Positions 7,260-15,193 of a stretch of 44,867 nt of DNA are shown in pieces; within the stretch, counting starts at the first letter, position 1, and each line of letters opens with the position of its first letter. The position numbers and the translations under genes were made by a program. The notes beneath the pieces are model-generated. The model made no database searches and was not told where the DNA came from. It saw nothing but the letters and a program-made list of their open reading frames with translations. Source of the DNA: Bacillota bacterium (GTDB lineage Bacteria > Bacillota > DTU025 > MWDF01); the NCBI GenBank assembly GCA_029565935.1, contig JAKQNF010000002.1, positions 131,065 to 175,931 of the forward strand. The letters are read 5' to 3'.

Positions 7260-9914
7260 CTATACTTCCTCTTCCTCCAGCGCCTTCTTCATCTCGAATA
7301 CCAGATCCAGGGCCTCCCTGGGGGAGAGCGCCTCGGGATCCGCGCCTTTAAGCAGCTCCATGGCCTTCGATTCGACCTTCTCCGGCAGGGGGCCGTCGTT
7401 TGCCGCTTCGGGCAGCTCGCCCCAGCCGAACAGCTTCATCTGATGTCCGCCTCTGTCATATATCTTCTCGAGCTGCCTCAGGATCTGTCCGGCGCGCCTT
7501 ATCACGTCCTTAGGCAGTCCTGCCATACGGGCCACGTTTATCCCGTAGCTCTTGTCAGTGCCGCCTCTTTGCAGCTTGTACAAGAACACGACTTCGTCGG
7601 CGCGCTCCGCGACGCTTACATGGTAATTCCTGGCAAACGGCAGCTTCTCCTCCAGTTCGGCCAGCTCGTGGTAGTGCGTCGTGAACAGGCACCTCGAACG
7701 CGTCACGTCGTGTATGTGCTCGGCCACCGCCCAGGCCAGGGCCATGCCGTCGTAGGTCGAAGTCCCCCTGCCCAGCTCGTCCACCATCACGAGGCTGCTT
7801 TCGGTGCTCGTGTTCAATATCTCGGCTACTTCGAGCAGCTCAACCATGAAGGTGCTCTTGCCGACCGCTATGTCGTCGTAGGAGCCCGCCCTGTAGTAGA
7901 TCCTGTCGGCCAGGCCGATTTTGGCCGAAGAGCATGGGACGTAGGAGCCGGCCTGCGCTATCAGCTGTATGAGGCCGATCATAGCGAGTACCGTGGACTT
8001 GCCCGCCATGTTGGGACCGGTTAGTATCAGAAGCCTCGCGTCGTCGTGCTTTAGCTCGATGTCGTTCTCCACGAACCTGCCCGCCGGCATCACGGCCTCC
8101 ATGACCGGATGCTTTGCATCGTACAACAACGTGTCGAGCCCGCTGTCAACCTCCGGGCGCACCCATCGCCTTTCGAAGGCCGCCCTTGCGAACGATGCCA
8201 GCACGTCGGCCGCAGCAGCTGCGGCGGCACTGCGCATTATCCCGTCCAGCATCCTAGACGCCATTTCGACCAGCCGCTTGAATATCTGCTGCTCCAGCTT
8301 GACCTGCTTCTCCTCAGCGCCGAGCACCTTGGTCTCGATCTCCTTGAGCTGCTCGGTGTAGTACCTCTCAGATCCGGCCAAGGTCTGCTTCCTTATGAAA
8401 TCAGAAGGCACATTCGCGATGTTCGACTTGCTCACCTCGAAGTAGTAGCCGAACACCGAATTGTACCCTATCCTCAGATTCTTTATGCCGGTGCGCTCGC
8501 GCTCGCTCGCCTCCAGCCCGGCCAGCCAGTCTCTTCCTCCGGCGGCGGCCGACCTCAGCTCGTCCACTTCGGCGTCGTACCCATGCTTGATGAATCCTCC
8601 CGATCCCATGTCGGCCGGCAGCTCGTCGGCTAGAGCAGCGTCGAGCTCTGCCGTCAGATCCTTGGCTGGGTCGATGGAATCTCCCAGTTCGCGAAGAAGC
8701 GGCGCCTTTGCGTCGGCTTCGATCGCCTTCTTAAGCATGCCCACACCTTTGAGAGAGCGCGACAGCGCGGCGAGGTCCCTGGGCATCGCGCTCGAATACG
8801 CCAGCTTCGAGCCCAGCCTCTCAAGGTCTAGGATCCCCGACAGGGCAGCTTCCATCCTCTCGGCCTCGGCCCTGTCCTTGATGAGCTCGCATACCGCGTC
8901 TTGCCTTCTGGATATCTCGAAAGCGTCGACGAGCGGCGCTTCCAGCCACGCCCTGATGAGCCTTGCGCCCATCTTCGTGGACGTGCGGTCCATGACGCCA
9001 AGCAGGCCCTTGCCACCCTCGGCCCTCTCGTTGCCGAAGACCGCGAGGTTTCTCCACGAGGCCCGGTCTATGTGCATGAAACCCGATATCCTGTAGGCTC
9101 CCAGGGAGGTGATGTGCCCCAGGTCCGATTTCTGGGTGAAGCCAAGGTAAGTAAGGAGCGCGCCGGCGGCCGCCGTCGCCGACGGCATTCCTACCAGCCC
9201 GAAGCCCTCTACGCCGGCGGAGCCGAAGTGGGCTGCCAAGGTCTTGGCCGCCTGTCTGGCATCGAACTCGTGCGCAGGCCTTTCCGTGACGGGAGCGCTC
9301 TTGGGGCCCGATGCGAGAAGCTCCTCCAGTCCATGAGGAAGAGGGCTGCCGGCCGCTCTTATCACCTCGCTCGGCGAGAGCCTTTCCAGCTCCTGTATAG
9401 CCCTTATGGTGGCATCCTTCCCGTCAAGCTGGGTGGCCCTGAACTCTCCGGTGGAAGCGTCGCAGTAGGCGATGCCTATCGCCCCGTCATGTATATGGAC
9501 CGCCGCCATGAAATTGTTGCCGCCGTCCTCGCCTTCGAGCACGCCCGGGCTCACCACCCTGATTATGTCGCGCTTGACGAGCCCCTTGACCAGCTTCGGG
9601 TCCTCCAGCTGCTCGGCTATCGCTACTTTATAGCCCTTCTTCACCAGCTGCGGCAGGTACTCGTCTATGGCATGGTGCGGCACGCCGCACATGGGCATCC
9701 TGTTGCCCGAGCCTATCTCCCTTCCGGTCAGGTACAGTCCCAGCTCCTTTGACGCCGTCATCGCGTCCTCGTTGAAAAGCTCGTAGAAGTCGCCGAGGCG
9801 CACCATCAAGAGCGCATCCGGATGGCGCGTCTTCAGCTCGTTGTACTGTTCCATCATCGGGGTGAGGCCCTTGCCGGGTCCTGTCATCGTAAGCTTCGCG
9901 TCCCCTTTCGCCAT
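7260..9914 (-). CDS. mutS: DNA mismatch recognition ATPase MutS
   Basis: An 884-aa MutS1 that binds base mismatches and recruits MutL. The N-terminal mismatch-binding motif is GDFYELF, with TGRE and MCGVPHHAIDEYLP nearby. The ABC ATPase has Walker A GPNMAGKST at about residues 632-640, a Walker B region VMVDELGRGTSTYDG, and FTTHYHEL. The C-terminus SPREALDLVFEMKKALEEEE is the usual short tail. The ATG lies two codons past the miaB stop. Full length, no odd residues seen. Confidence 0.97.
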   Translation of the reverse strand: MAKGDAKLTMTGPGKGLTPMMEQYNELKTRHPDALLMVRLGDFYELFNEDAMTASKELGLYLTGREIGSGNRMPMCGVPHHAIDEYLPQLVKKGYKVAIAEQLEDPKLVKGLVKRDIIRVVSPGVLEGEDGGNNFMAAVHIHDGAIGIAYCDASTGEFRATQLDGKDATIRAIQELERLSPSEVIRAAGSPLPHGLEELLASGPKSAPVTERPAHEFDARQAAKTLAAHFGSAGVEGFGLVGMPSATAAAGALLTYLGFTQKSDLGHITSLGAYRISGFMHIDRASWRNLAVFGNERAEGGKGLLGVMDRTSTKMGARLIRAWLEAPLVDAFEISRRQDAVCELIKDRAEAERMEAALSGILDLERLGSKLAYSSAMPRDLAALSRSLKGVGMLKKAIEADAKAPLLRELGDSIDPAKDLTAELDAALADELPADMGSGGFIKHGYDAEVDELRSAAAGGRDWLAGLEASERERTGIKNLRIGYNSVFGYYFEVSKSNIANVPSDFIRKQTLAGSERYYTEQLKEIETKVLGAEEKQVKLEQQIFKRLVEMASRMLDGIMRSAAAAAAADVLASFARAAFERRWVRPEVDSGLDTLLYDAKHPVMEAVMPAGRFVENDIELKHDDARLLILTGPNMAGKSTVLAMIGLIQLIAQAGSYVPCSSAKIGLADRIYYRAGSYDDIAVGKSTFMVELLEVAEILNTSTESSLVMVDELGRGTSTYDGMALAWAVAEHIHDVTRSRCLFTTHYHELAELEEKLPFARNYHVSVAERADEVVFLYKLQRGGTDKSYGINVARMAGLPKDVIRRAGQILRQLEKIYDRGGHQMKLFGWGELPEAANDGPLPEKVESKAMELLKGADPEALSPREALDLVFEMKKALEEEEV

Positions 9915-9915
9915 G

Positions 9916-11268
9916 TCAAGTCCTATCGGCCCTGGTGCCGTGAAGCACGAAGGTGCGCGCCTTCTCTATCCTAACCCTAACCAGCTCCCCGGGCTTGGCG
10001 TCGGCCTCGGGCCAATGCACCATCTTGTTCGTCCTCGTCCTGCCTGAGCACATCCTGGGGTCCTTCGCGGACGGGCCTTCGGCCATCACTTCCTCCACAC
10101 TGCCCAGAAGCTTCCTGTTCGCCGCAAGCGAGATCTTGTTCTGCAGCTCTATGAGCCTTCCTATCCTGTCCTTCTTTTCCTCTTCCAGGACCTGGTCCGG
10201 CATGGACTCAGCAGCCGTGCCCTTCCTGGGCGAGTAGACGAACGTAAAAGCCGAATCGAAGCCGGCTTCTTCCACGACGTCCAGGGTGCGTTGGAAGTCC
10301 TCCTCCGTCTCGCCAGGGAATCCTACCATCACATCAGAGGTTATGGCGCAGCCGGGCACGGCCTTTTTCACCTTGTCCAGCATGTTAAGGTACTCCTTCG
10401 CAGTGTAGCCCCTGTTCATCATCCTGAGCACCTTGTCCGAGCCGGCCTGGACGGGCAGGTGGTACTGCTCGCACACCTTGCCGAGGGATGACAGGGCCTC
10501 TATCATCCTGTCGTCGACGAACCTCGGGTGCGACGTCGTGAACCTCAGCCTGGAGCCGTCAGGCAGTGCCTCGTCAAGGGCGGCCAGCAAATACGGAAAA
10601 TCGGGCCTTGCGAGCCCGTCGACGGGCCCCAGGCCCTTGCCGTAGGCGTTGACGTTCTGCCCCAGCAGGGTGATGTCCTTCGCGCCGGATTCCGCCGCCT
10701 TTACGCATTCGGCGGTTATCTCAAAGACGGCGCGGCTCCTCTCCCTGCCCCTTACGTACGGCACGATGCAGTATGTGCAGAAGTTGTCGCATCCGTAGGT
10801 GATGTTCACGAACGCCTTGAGAGGGTCCTTCCTGAGCACGGGCAGGTCCTCTACGACTTCCTGCGGGCTGTCCCAGACCTCAACCACCCTTTCGCCGGAA
10901 TCCAGGCGCGCTAGGAGCTCCGGGAGCCTGTGGATGTTGTGCGTGCCGAAGGCGAGGTCAAGCCATGAGAGCCTCTCGTCCAAAGCTTCCCTGACCCATC
11001 CCTCCTGCGCCATGCAGCCGCAGATTCCGACCTTGAGGCCGGGCCTGGTCTTCTTCAGCCTCTTTACCTGGCCGAGGTTGCCAAGCGCCCTGTCCTCGGC
11101 GTTGCCCCTTACGCAGCACGTAAGGTAGAGTATCAGGTCGGCCTTTAGTTCATCCTCCGTGAAACCGTAGCCGGCACCTTCCAGGTACCCGGCTATCGTC
11201 TCCGAATCCCTCTCGTTCATCTGGCAGCCGAACACCACCAGCTTAGCTAGCCTTAAAACCTCTGTCAT
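9916..11268 (-). CDS. miaB: tRNA-2-methylthio-N6-dimethylallyladenosine synthase MiaB
   Basis: A radical-SAM methylthiotransferase acting on i6A37 tRNA made by MiaA. The UPF0004 domain supplies three cluster cysteines (about C15 in FGCQMN, C51 in LTCCVRG, C85 in ICGCMAQ). The radical SAM cluster is C160-x3-C164-x2-C167 (YGCDNFCTYC). A C-terminal TRAM domain ends with RVRIEKARTFVLHG. The usual TCSVR/TCAVR motif reads TCCVR here, adding a neighbouring cysteine. I chose the ATG at 11268, preceded by GGGCGGTGG, rather than a start 10 codons upstream that would overlap the acetyltransferase gene. The chosen start gives 450 aa. Confidence 0.96.
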   Translation of the reverse strand: MTEVLRLAKLVVFGCQMNERDSETIAGYLEGAGYGFTEDELKADLILYLTCCVRGNAEDRALGNLGQVKRLKKTRPGLKVGICGCMAQEGWVREALDERLSWLDLAFGTHNIHRLPELLARLDSGERVVEVWDSPQEVVEDLPVLRKDPLKAFVNITYGCDNFCTYCIVPYVRGRERSRAVFEITAECVKAAESGAKDITLLGQNVNAYGKGLGPVDGLARPDFPYLLAALDEALPDGSRLRFTTSHPRFVDDRMIEALSSLGKVCEQYHLPVQAGSDKVLRMMNRGYTAKEYLNMLDKVKKAVPGCAITSDVMVGFPGETEEDFQRTLDVVEEAGFDSAFTFVYSPRKGTAAESMPDQVLEEEKKDRIGRLIELQNKISLAANRKLLGSVEEVMAEGPSAKDPRMCSGRTRTNKMVHWPEADAKPGELVRVRIEKARTFVLHGTRADRT

Positions 11269-11287
11269 CCATCCACCGCCCGGAATC

Positions 11288-11749
11288 TCATAAGTCAAGT
11301 ACGTACCTGTTCATGATCCTTTCGCCCTCGGCGTACATCTCGTCGTGCTCGGGCACGCGAGCTTGCCCCGCGAACCTGAACCCGGCCTTTTCGGCCGTCC
11401 TCATCGAAGCTTCGTTGTCTGGCCTGGTCGTGATCACCAGCTGCGGCATCTTAAGCTTCCTCGCGAAGTCCGCAAGGAGCACGACCGCCCTTGAGGCATA
11501 GCCGTTCCCCCTGAAGGGCTCGTCGATCCCGTAGCCTATGTGGCCCGCGCACATGATCACGTGGTCGTTGTAGCCGACCCTGAGCACAATGCCCCCGACG
11601 GGCTTGCCCGTGCCGCTAAGCGCCACCTTGAACTCATAGAAGGGCACGAACGAGCGTGCCTTGTCCACATCTTCGGTATACCTGTCCAGCAGCAGCTCCA
11701 CGGTGCCGTCGTCTGGTATGCCAGGGTCGACGTAGACGAACTGCCCCAT
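11288..11749 (-). CDS. GNAT-family N-acetyltransferase
   Basis: A 153-aa acetyltransferase. The acetyl-CoA pyrophosphate loop is IDEPFRGNGYASRAV near residues 75-90 (R/QxxGxG/A type), followed by an Asn-rich PDNEASMRTAEKAGFRFAG typical of the RimJ/RimL-like branch. The ATG shares a base with the dapL stop (TGATG), and the gene ends 19 nt before miaB. Its substrate cannot be inferred; a small molecule or a protein N-terminus are both possible. Confidence 0.85.
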   Translation of the reverse strand: MGQFVYVDPGIPDDGTVELLLDRYTEDVDKARSFVPFYEFKVALSGTGKPVGGIVLRVGYNDHVIMCAGHIGYGIDEPFRGNGYASRAVVLLADFARKLKMPQLVITTRPDNEASMRTAEKAGFRFAGQARVPEHDEMYAEGERIMNRYVLDL

Positions 11750-12918
11750 CAGAACCTTATGCCCTGGGCCTTGAACCGCGAAAGCGCCTCATCAAGGTCG
11801 TCGTCCGCTATCGTCAGGGATATCCTGAAGTAGCCTTCGCCGTGCCTGCCGTATCCGTTGCCCGGCGTTATCACGACGCCGGTCCTGTCGAAGACGTGCT
11901 CTGCGAAACCGGCGGACGTATATCCTTCGGGCACCGGCACCCATACGTAGATGCTCCCGTTGGGATATTCGAGCTCGCATCCGAGCTCTCTCATCGTACC
12001 CACGACCTTGTCGCGGCGTTTCCTGTAGACCTCGCGCATCGAATCCACCGAATCCCAGGGCCCGTTCATCGCGGCCGTCGCCGCGACCTGCACCGCCTGG
12101 AAGGCCCCCGAGTCGAGGTTGGACTTAAGCGCGGCCAGCGTACCCACGGCGTCGGGATTGCCCACGGCCCATCCTATGCGCCATCCGGTCATGTTGAAGT
12201 ACTTAGACAACGAGCCGAACTCTATGGCAAGGTCCATCGCGCCCTTGGCGTTCAGCACGCTCGGCGGCCTGCTGCCGTCGTATGTCATCTCGGCGTACGC
12301 CGAATCATGCACCAGGATTATATCGTTCTCGGCGGCGAAGGCTACGGCCTCGTCGAAGAGCGCGCCGTCGGCGCACGCGCCGGTAGGGTTGTTGGGGTAG
12401 TTGAGGAACATCAGTGCCGTGTTCTTGGCCACGTCGCTCGGTATCTCGGAGAAATCCGGCAGGAAGCCGTTCTTCTTCAGCAGGGGCATATAGTAGGGTA
12501 TGCCCCCTGCGAACACCGTTCCCGCCTCGTATACCGGATATCCCGGGTCCGGGATGAGGTTGTACTTGCCGGGGTCGGTGAAGCACAGCGATATGTGCGC
12601 TATGCCCTCCTTGGACCCTATGAGCGAGCACACCTGCCTATCCGGGTCGAGCCCCACGTCGAACCGCCTCTTATAGTAATCCGCGACCGCCTTCCTGAAA
12701 GATCCCATGCCCTTCGACGATGGGTACTGGTGGTTCTTCGGGTCGCGCATACCGGCGACTCCTGCTTCGACCACGTGTTCTGGCGTCGGCATGTCCGGGT
12801 CTCCTATGCCCAGCGAGATTATGTTTCGCCCTTCGCGCCTGGCCTTTTCGATCTTGGCCTCTATCTGCGCGAAAAGGTACGGCTGCAGGTTCTGTATCCT
12901 CTGTGCCCTTCTGATCAT
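11749..12918 (-). CDS. dapL: LL-diaminopimelate aminotransferase DapL
   Basis: A 389-aa class I/II aminotransferase that converts tetrahydrodipicolinate directly to LL-diaminopimelate with glutamate, bypassing the succinylase/acetylase routes. The PLP lysine is in GSLSKYFNMTGWRIGW near residue 238; NYPNNPTGA and DSAYAEMTY are the other PLP-contacting motifs. The call rests on these and on dapF lying two bases upstream: dapL-dapF pairs are common. A related aspartate- or alanine-type aminotransferase is the main alternative. The start is ATG with GGGAGGATTAGC before it. Confidence 0.85.
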   Translation of the reverse strand: MIRRAQRIQNLQPYLFAQIEAKIEKARREGRNIISLGIGDPDMPTPEHVVEAGVAGMRDPKNHQYPSSKGMGSFRKAVADYYKRRFDVGLDPDRQVCSLIGSKEGIAHISLCFTDPGKYNLIPDPGYPVYEAGTVFAGGIPYYMPLLKKNGFLPDFSEIPSDVAKNTALMFLNYPNNPTGACADGALFDEAVAFAAENDIILVHDSAYAEMTYDGSRPPSVLNAKGAMDLAIEFGSLSKYFNMTGWRIGWAVGNPDAVGTLAALKSNLDSGAFQAVQVAATAAMNGPWDSVDSMREVYRKRRDKVVGTMRELGCELEYPNGSIYVWVPVPEGYTSAGFAEHVFDRTGVVITPGNGYGRHGEGYFRISLTIADDDLDEALSRFKAQGIRF

Positions 12919-12919
12919 G

Positions 12920-13777
12920 CTAATCCTCCCATCCTCCGGTGTAAGAATCCGTAAGCTTGCCTTTGAATACGAACGAAGCCGGGCCGGTCATCATGACGTG
13001 ACCGTCGCCCTTGGACCATTCGATGTCCAGCGAACCGCCAGGAAGGTCTATCCTGCTTTTCCTGCCGGCCCTTCCCGACACCGCCGCGGCGACAGCCACC
13101 GCGCACGCGCCGCTTCCGCAGGCAAGCGTAGGGCCCACTCCCCTCTCCCAGACGAATACCCTTATCCCGCCGTCGCCCAGCACCTGGGCGAACTCCACGT
13201 TCGTCTTCCTCGGGAATGCCGGGTGGTTCTCCATGAGAGGGCCAAGCCTCGTCATGATGTCCCTGCTCGTGCTGCCGACGAACGCCACCGCGTGCGGATT
13301 GCCCATGTTCACGCATGTGACCATGAGCTTCTCCCCGCCCACCTCGAACACTTCGTCTACCACCTTGTCGCCTTCGACCTTCACGGGTATGTCAGAAGGG
13401 GCCAGGGCGGGCTCTCCCATGTCCACGGTCACCTTCCAGTCCTTGCCGGAGCGCTCTGTTATCCTGGCCAGCTGTATGCCTTTGAGCGTTTCTATGCTAA
13501 GAGGCTCCTTGGCATTTGGGTATTTCTGGGCCCAGAGCACCGCGGCGCAGCGTATGGCGTTGCCGCACATCTCCGCTTCGGACCCGTCCGAGTTGAATAT
13601 GACCATCCTCAGGTCAGCCTTCTCGGAGGGCACCAGGACGATGAGCCCGTCCGCGCCCACCCCGAAGTTCCTGTCGCACACCTGCTTCGCCATGTTCTGG
13701 AGCCTCTTCAGGTCACCTGCTTCGGCCATGGTGAACACGAAATCGTTTCCCAAACCGTGCATCTTGTAGAATTCCAT
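12920..13777 (-). CDS. dapF: Diaminopimelate epimerase DapF
   Basis: Interconverts LL- and meso-diaminopimelate, giving the precursor of lysine and of the peptidoglycan cross-link. Both catalytic cysteines are visible: C71 in AEMCGNAIR and a second one near residue 220 in LACGSGACAVA. The N-terminus MEFYKMHGLGNDFV is a family signature. I chose the ATG at 13777; a TTG directly upstream (13780) sits too close to the Shine-Dalgarno sequence. The length (285 aa) is normal. Confidence 0.96.
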   Translation of the reverse strand: MEFYKMHGLGNDFVFTMAEAGDLKRLQNMAKQVCDRNFGVGADGLIVLVPSEKADLRMVIFNSDGSEAEMCGNAIRCAAVLWAQKYPNAKEPLSIETLKGIQLARITERSGKDWKVTVDMGEPALAPSDIPVKVEGDKVVDEVFEVGGEKLMVTCVNMGNPHAVAFVGSTSRDIMTRLGPLMENHPAFPRKTNVEFAQVLGDGGIRVFVWERGVGPTLACGSGACAVAVAAAVSGRAGRKSRIDLPGGSLDIEWSKGDGHVMMTGPASFVFKGKLTDSYTGGWED

Positions 13778-13792
13778 CAAATCACCGCCAGA

Positions 13793-14470
13793 TCAGATTA
13801 TCGCGGCCGCCACGGCCGCCACTATGAGTGCGGGCAGCATGTTGCCCGCCTTTATCCCGGCCTTCATCGAAAGGTTGAAGCTCAGACCCACCAGGATCAG
13901 CCCGCCCGCCCCGGTCATGTGCGCCAGCATGGCGTCCGTCATTATGCCCTGCAGCAGGCCGGCCCCCAGAGTCAAGGTACCTTGGACCACGAAGACCACC
14001 AGTGCGGAGAAGCCCACGCCTATGCCCAGCGTAGAGGCCATCGCCATGGACGTTATCCCGTCCATGACGGCCTTCATCGCAAGCACCGAGTAATCGCCTG
14101 TGAGCCCGTCGGAGATGGAGCCCATCACAGTCATCGGCCCTATGCAAAACAGCAGCGAGGCCGCCATCAGCCCTTCTGTGAACTTCCCTTCCCCCACCCT
14201 GCCGAGGCGCGATTTGAGCTTGTCTCCCAGGCCGTTGAGCCTGTCGTCGAGCTTTACGACCATGCCGACGGCGGTACCCAGCACCACGCAGACAAGCGTC
14301 ACGAGCAGGTCGGGTGAGCTCCAGGCGTTCTTCAGGCCTATCACGAGCGTGAAGAGCCCCATGACCCTCACCAGCTCGCCTCCGAAGTCCTTGGGTATGC
14401 GGCTCCTTAAAAGGAGCCCTGCGCCGGTGCCCGCTAGCACAGTCGCCGTGTTCAAGATCGTACCGGTCAT
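13793..14470 (-). CDS. DUF554 membrane protein
   Basis: A 225-aa polytopic inner-membrane protein of the DUF554 (YdfK/YqgA-like) family, with about seven hydrophobic segments. Recognisable family segments include GTILNTATVLAGTGAGLLL at the N-terminus, CIGPMTVMGSISDGL in the middle, and AGGLILVGLSFNLS near the end. Function is unknown in the family; it may be a transporter. It is the first gene of the long operon that ends near 308: a TATAAT box lies 36 nt upstream and AGAGGTG precedes the ATG. Confidence 0.85.
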   Translation of the reverse strand: MTGTILNTATVLAGTGAGLLLRSRIPKDFGGELVRVMGLFTLVIGLKNAWSSPDLLVTLVCVVLGTAVGMVVKLDDRLNGLGDKLKSRLGRVGEGKFTEGLMAASLLFCIGPMTVMGSISDGLTGDYSVLAMKAVMDGITSMAMASTLGIGVGFSALVVFVVQGTLTLGAGLLQGIMTDAMLAHMTGAGGLILVGLSFNLSMKAGIKAGNMLPALIVAAVAAAII

Positions 14471-14505
14471 GTCGCACCTCTGTTCAGGTAGAATCCTATC
14501 TAGAT

Positions 14506-14511
14506 ATTATA
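14506..14511 (-). promoter_or_regulatory. -10 box for the DUF554-dapF-mutS operon
   Basis: TATAAT on the minus strand, 36 nt before the DUF554 start. No good -35 hexamer is seen at 16-18 nt, so an activator or a weak -35 is possible. It is the only promoter-like element I see for this roughly 14-kb gene run. Confidence 0.5.
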
Positions 14512-14581
14512 TCATCTGGGGCTGGTTGAATCACCGTGAACAAAGCCCTTTGAGGCACGTCTGAATAAATGATATTGTGAA

Positions 14582-14610
14582 TTGTCTTATGCATAAAGCT
14601 CTGATAGAAT
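14582..14610 (+). promoter_or_regulatory. sigma70-type promoter for the cytochrome gene
   Basis: TTGTCT (14582-14587), 17-nt spacer, TAGAAT (14605-14610) on the plus strand, followed by the Shine-Dalgarno AAGGAGGG at 14628-14635 and ATG at 14642. The gap also holds the divergent promoter of the DUF554 operon. Confidence 0.65.
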
Positions 14611-14641
14611 ATTCGTGATTTCTGAGGAAGGAGGGAATTAG

Positions 14642-15061
14642 ATGAAGAAGATACTGATCGTAGGCATCGTACTGGCGACCGTGGTGATAGCTTCCATCAT
14701 AGTCTTCGCCGCCGTACCGTCCCTTACGATACCCGGTGTGAACGCCAAGGACGACCTGCCCAAGGGCTGCACCGACTGCCACGTCAAGGCGAGCGACGCT
14801 GACAGGACCATACTTGCGGGTATGAAGGCAATGATCGCCGCGGGGAACCACCCCAAGGTCGCCGACAGCATGCTCGACGAGCTGAAGGACTGCTACACCT
14901 GCCATAAGGCGGGAGCTTCCGCGGGTACTGTGGGCAGCGTGGTGCATTCTGCGCATTTCACCGGCAAGGACAACGCATTCATAAAGTACTACAGCGGCAA
15001 CTGCACCTGGTGCCACAGCGTGGACCTTACGAAGGGCGTAGTGGGTGTGAAGGGCAAGTAG
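14642..15061 (+). CDS. Three-haem c-type cytochrome, exported
   Basis: A 139-aa electron-transfer protein with three CxxCH haem-attachment motifs: CTDCH (residues 43-47), CYTCH (84-88) and CTWCH (121-125). Besides these three proximal histidines the protein has exactly three others (H70, H102, H105), which fits bis-histidine ligation of all haems. An N-terminal hydrophobic segment (residues 4-24) would export or anchor it outside the cytoplasmic membrane. It is the only plus-strand gene, with its own promoter and terminator, so it is regulated on its own. Redox partners are not encoded nearby. The small size and spacing resemble NapC/NrfH-type or c7-like modules only loosely. Confidence 0.9.
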   Translation: MKKILIVGIVLATVVIASIIVFAAVPSLTIPGVNAKDDLPKGCTDCHVKASDADRTILAGMKAMIAAGNHPKVADSMLDELKDCYTCHKAGASAGTVGSVVHSAHFTGKDNAFIKYYSGNCTWCHSVDLTKGVVGVKGK

Positions 15062-15083
15062 ACCGCCTCTGATGCCATCAAGG

Positions 15084-15110
15084 GCCGCCGGGCTGACCGG
15101 CGGTCTTTTT
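15084..15110 (+). terminator. Rho-independent terminator of the cytochrome gene
   Basis: A 7-bp GC stem (15085-15091 with 15097-15103) plus a G.T pair, with a 5-nt loop, followed by TCTTTTT. It lies 23 nt after the cytochrome stop. Confidence 0.8.
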
Positions 15111-15125
15111 CTGTCCTTTATGCGA

Positions 15126-15153
15126 CGGGCCCCCGGTCGCTCCCGGGGGCCCG
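15126..15153 (-). terminator. GC hairpin at the end of the exbB-to-SLH operon
   Basis: A perfect 11-bp GC-only inverted repeat (15126-15136 with 15143-15153) lies 40 nt after the stop of the SLH/coiled-coil gene. No T-run follows on the minus strand, so it may end transcription without a classic U-tract or protect a 3' end. Confidence 0.5.
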
Positions 15154-15193
15154 CAGCTATCTTATGTCCTATCGTTCGCGCCCCCGCCGCTGG

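Noticed and set aside
11656-14564. Long plus-strand open frames (432, 536 and 154 codons) opposite dapL, dapF and DUF554
   Set aside because: They are antisense shadows of recognisable minus-strand enzymes, with arginine/histidine/proline-rich composition typical of GC-rich antisense frames.
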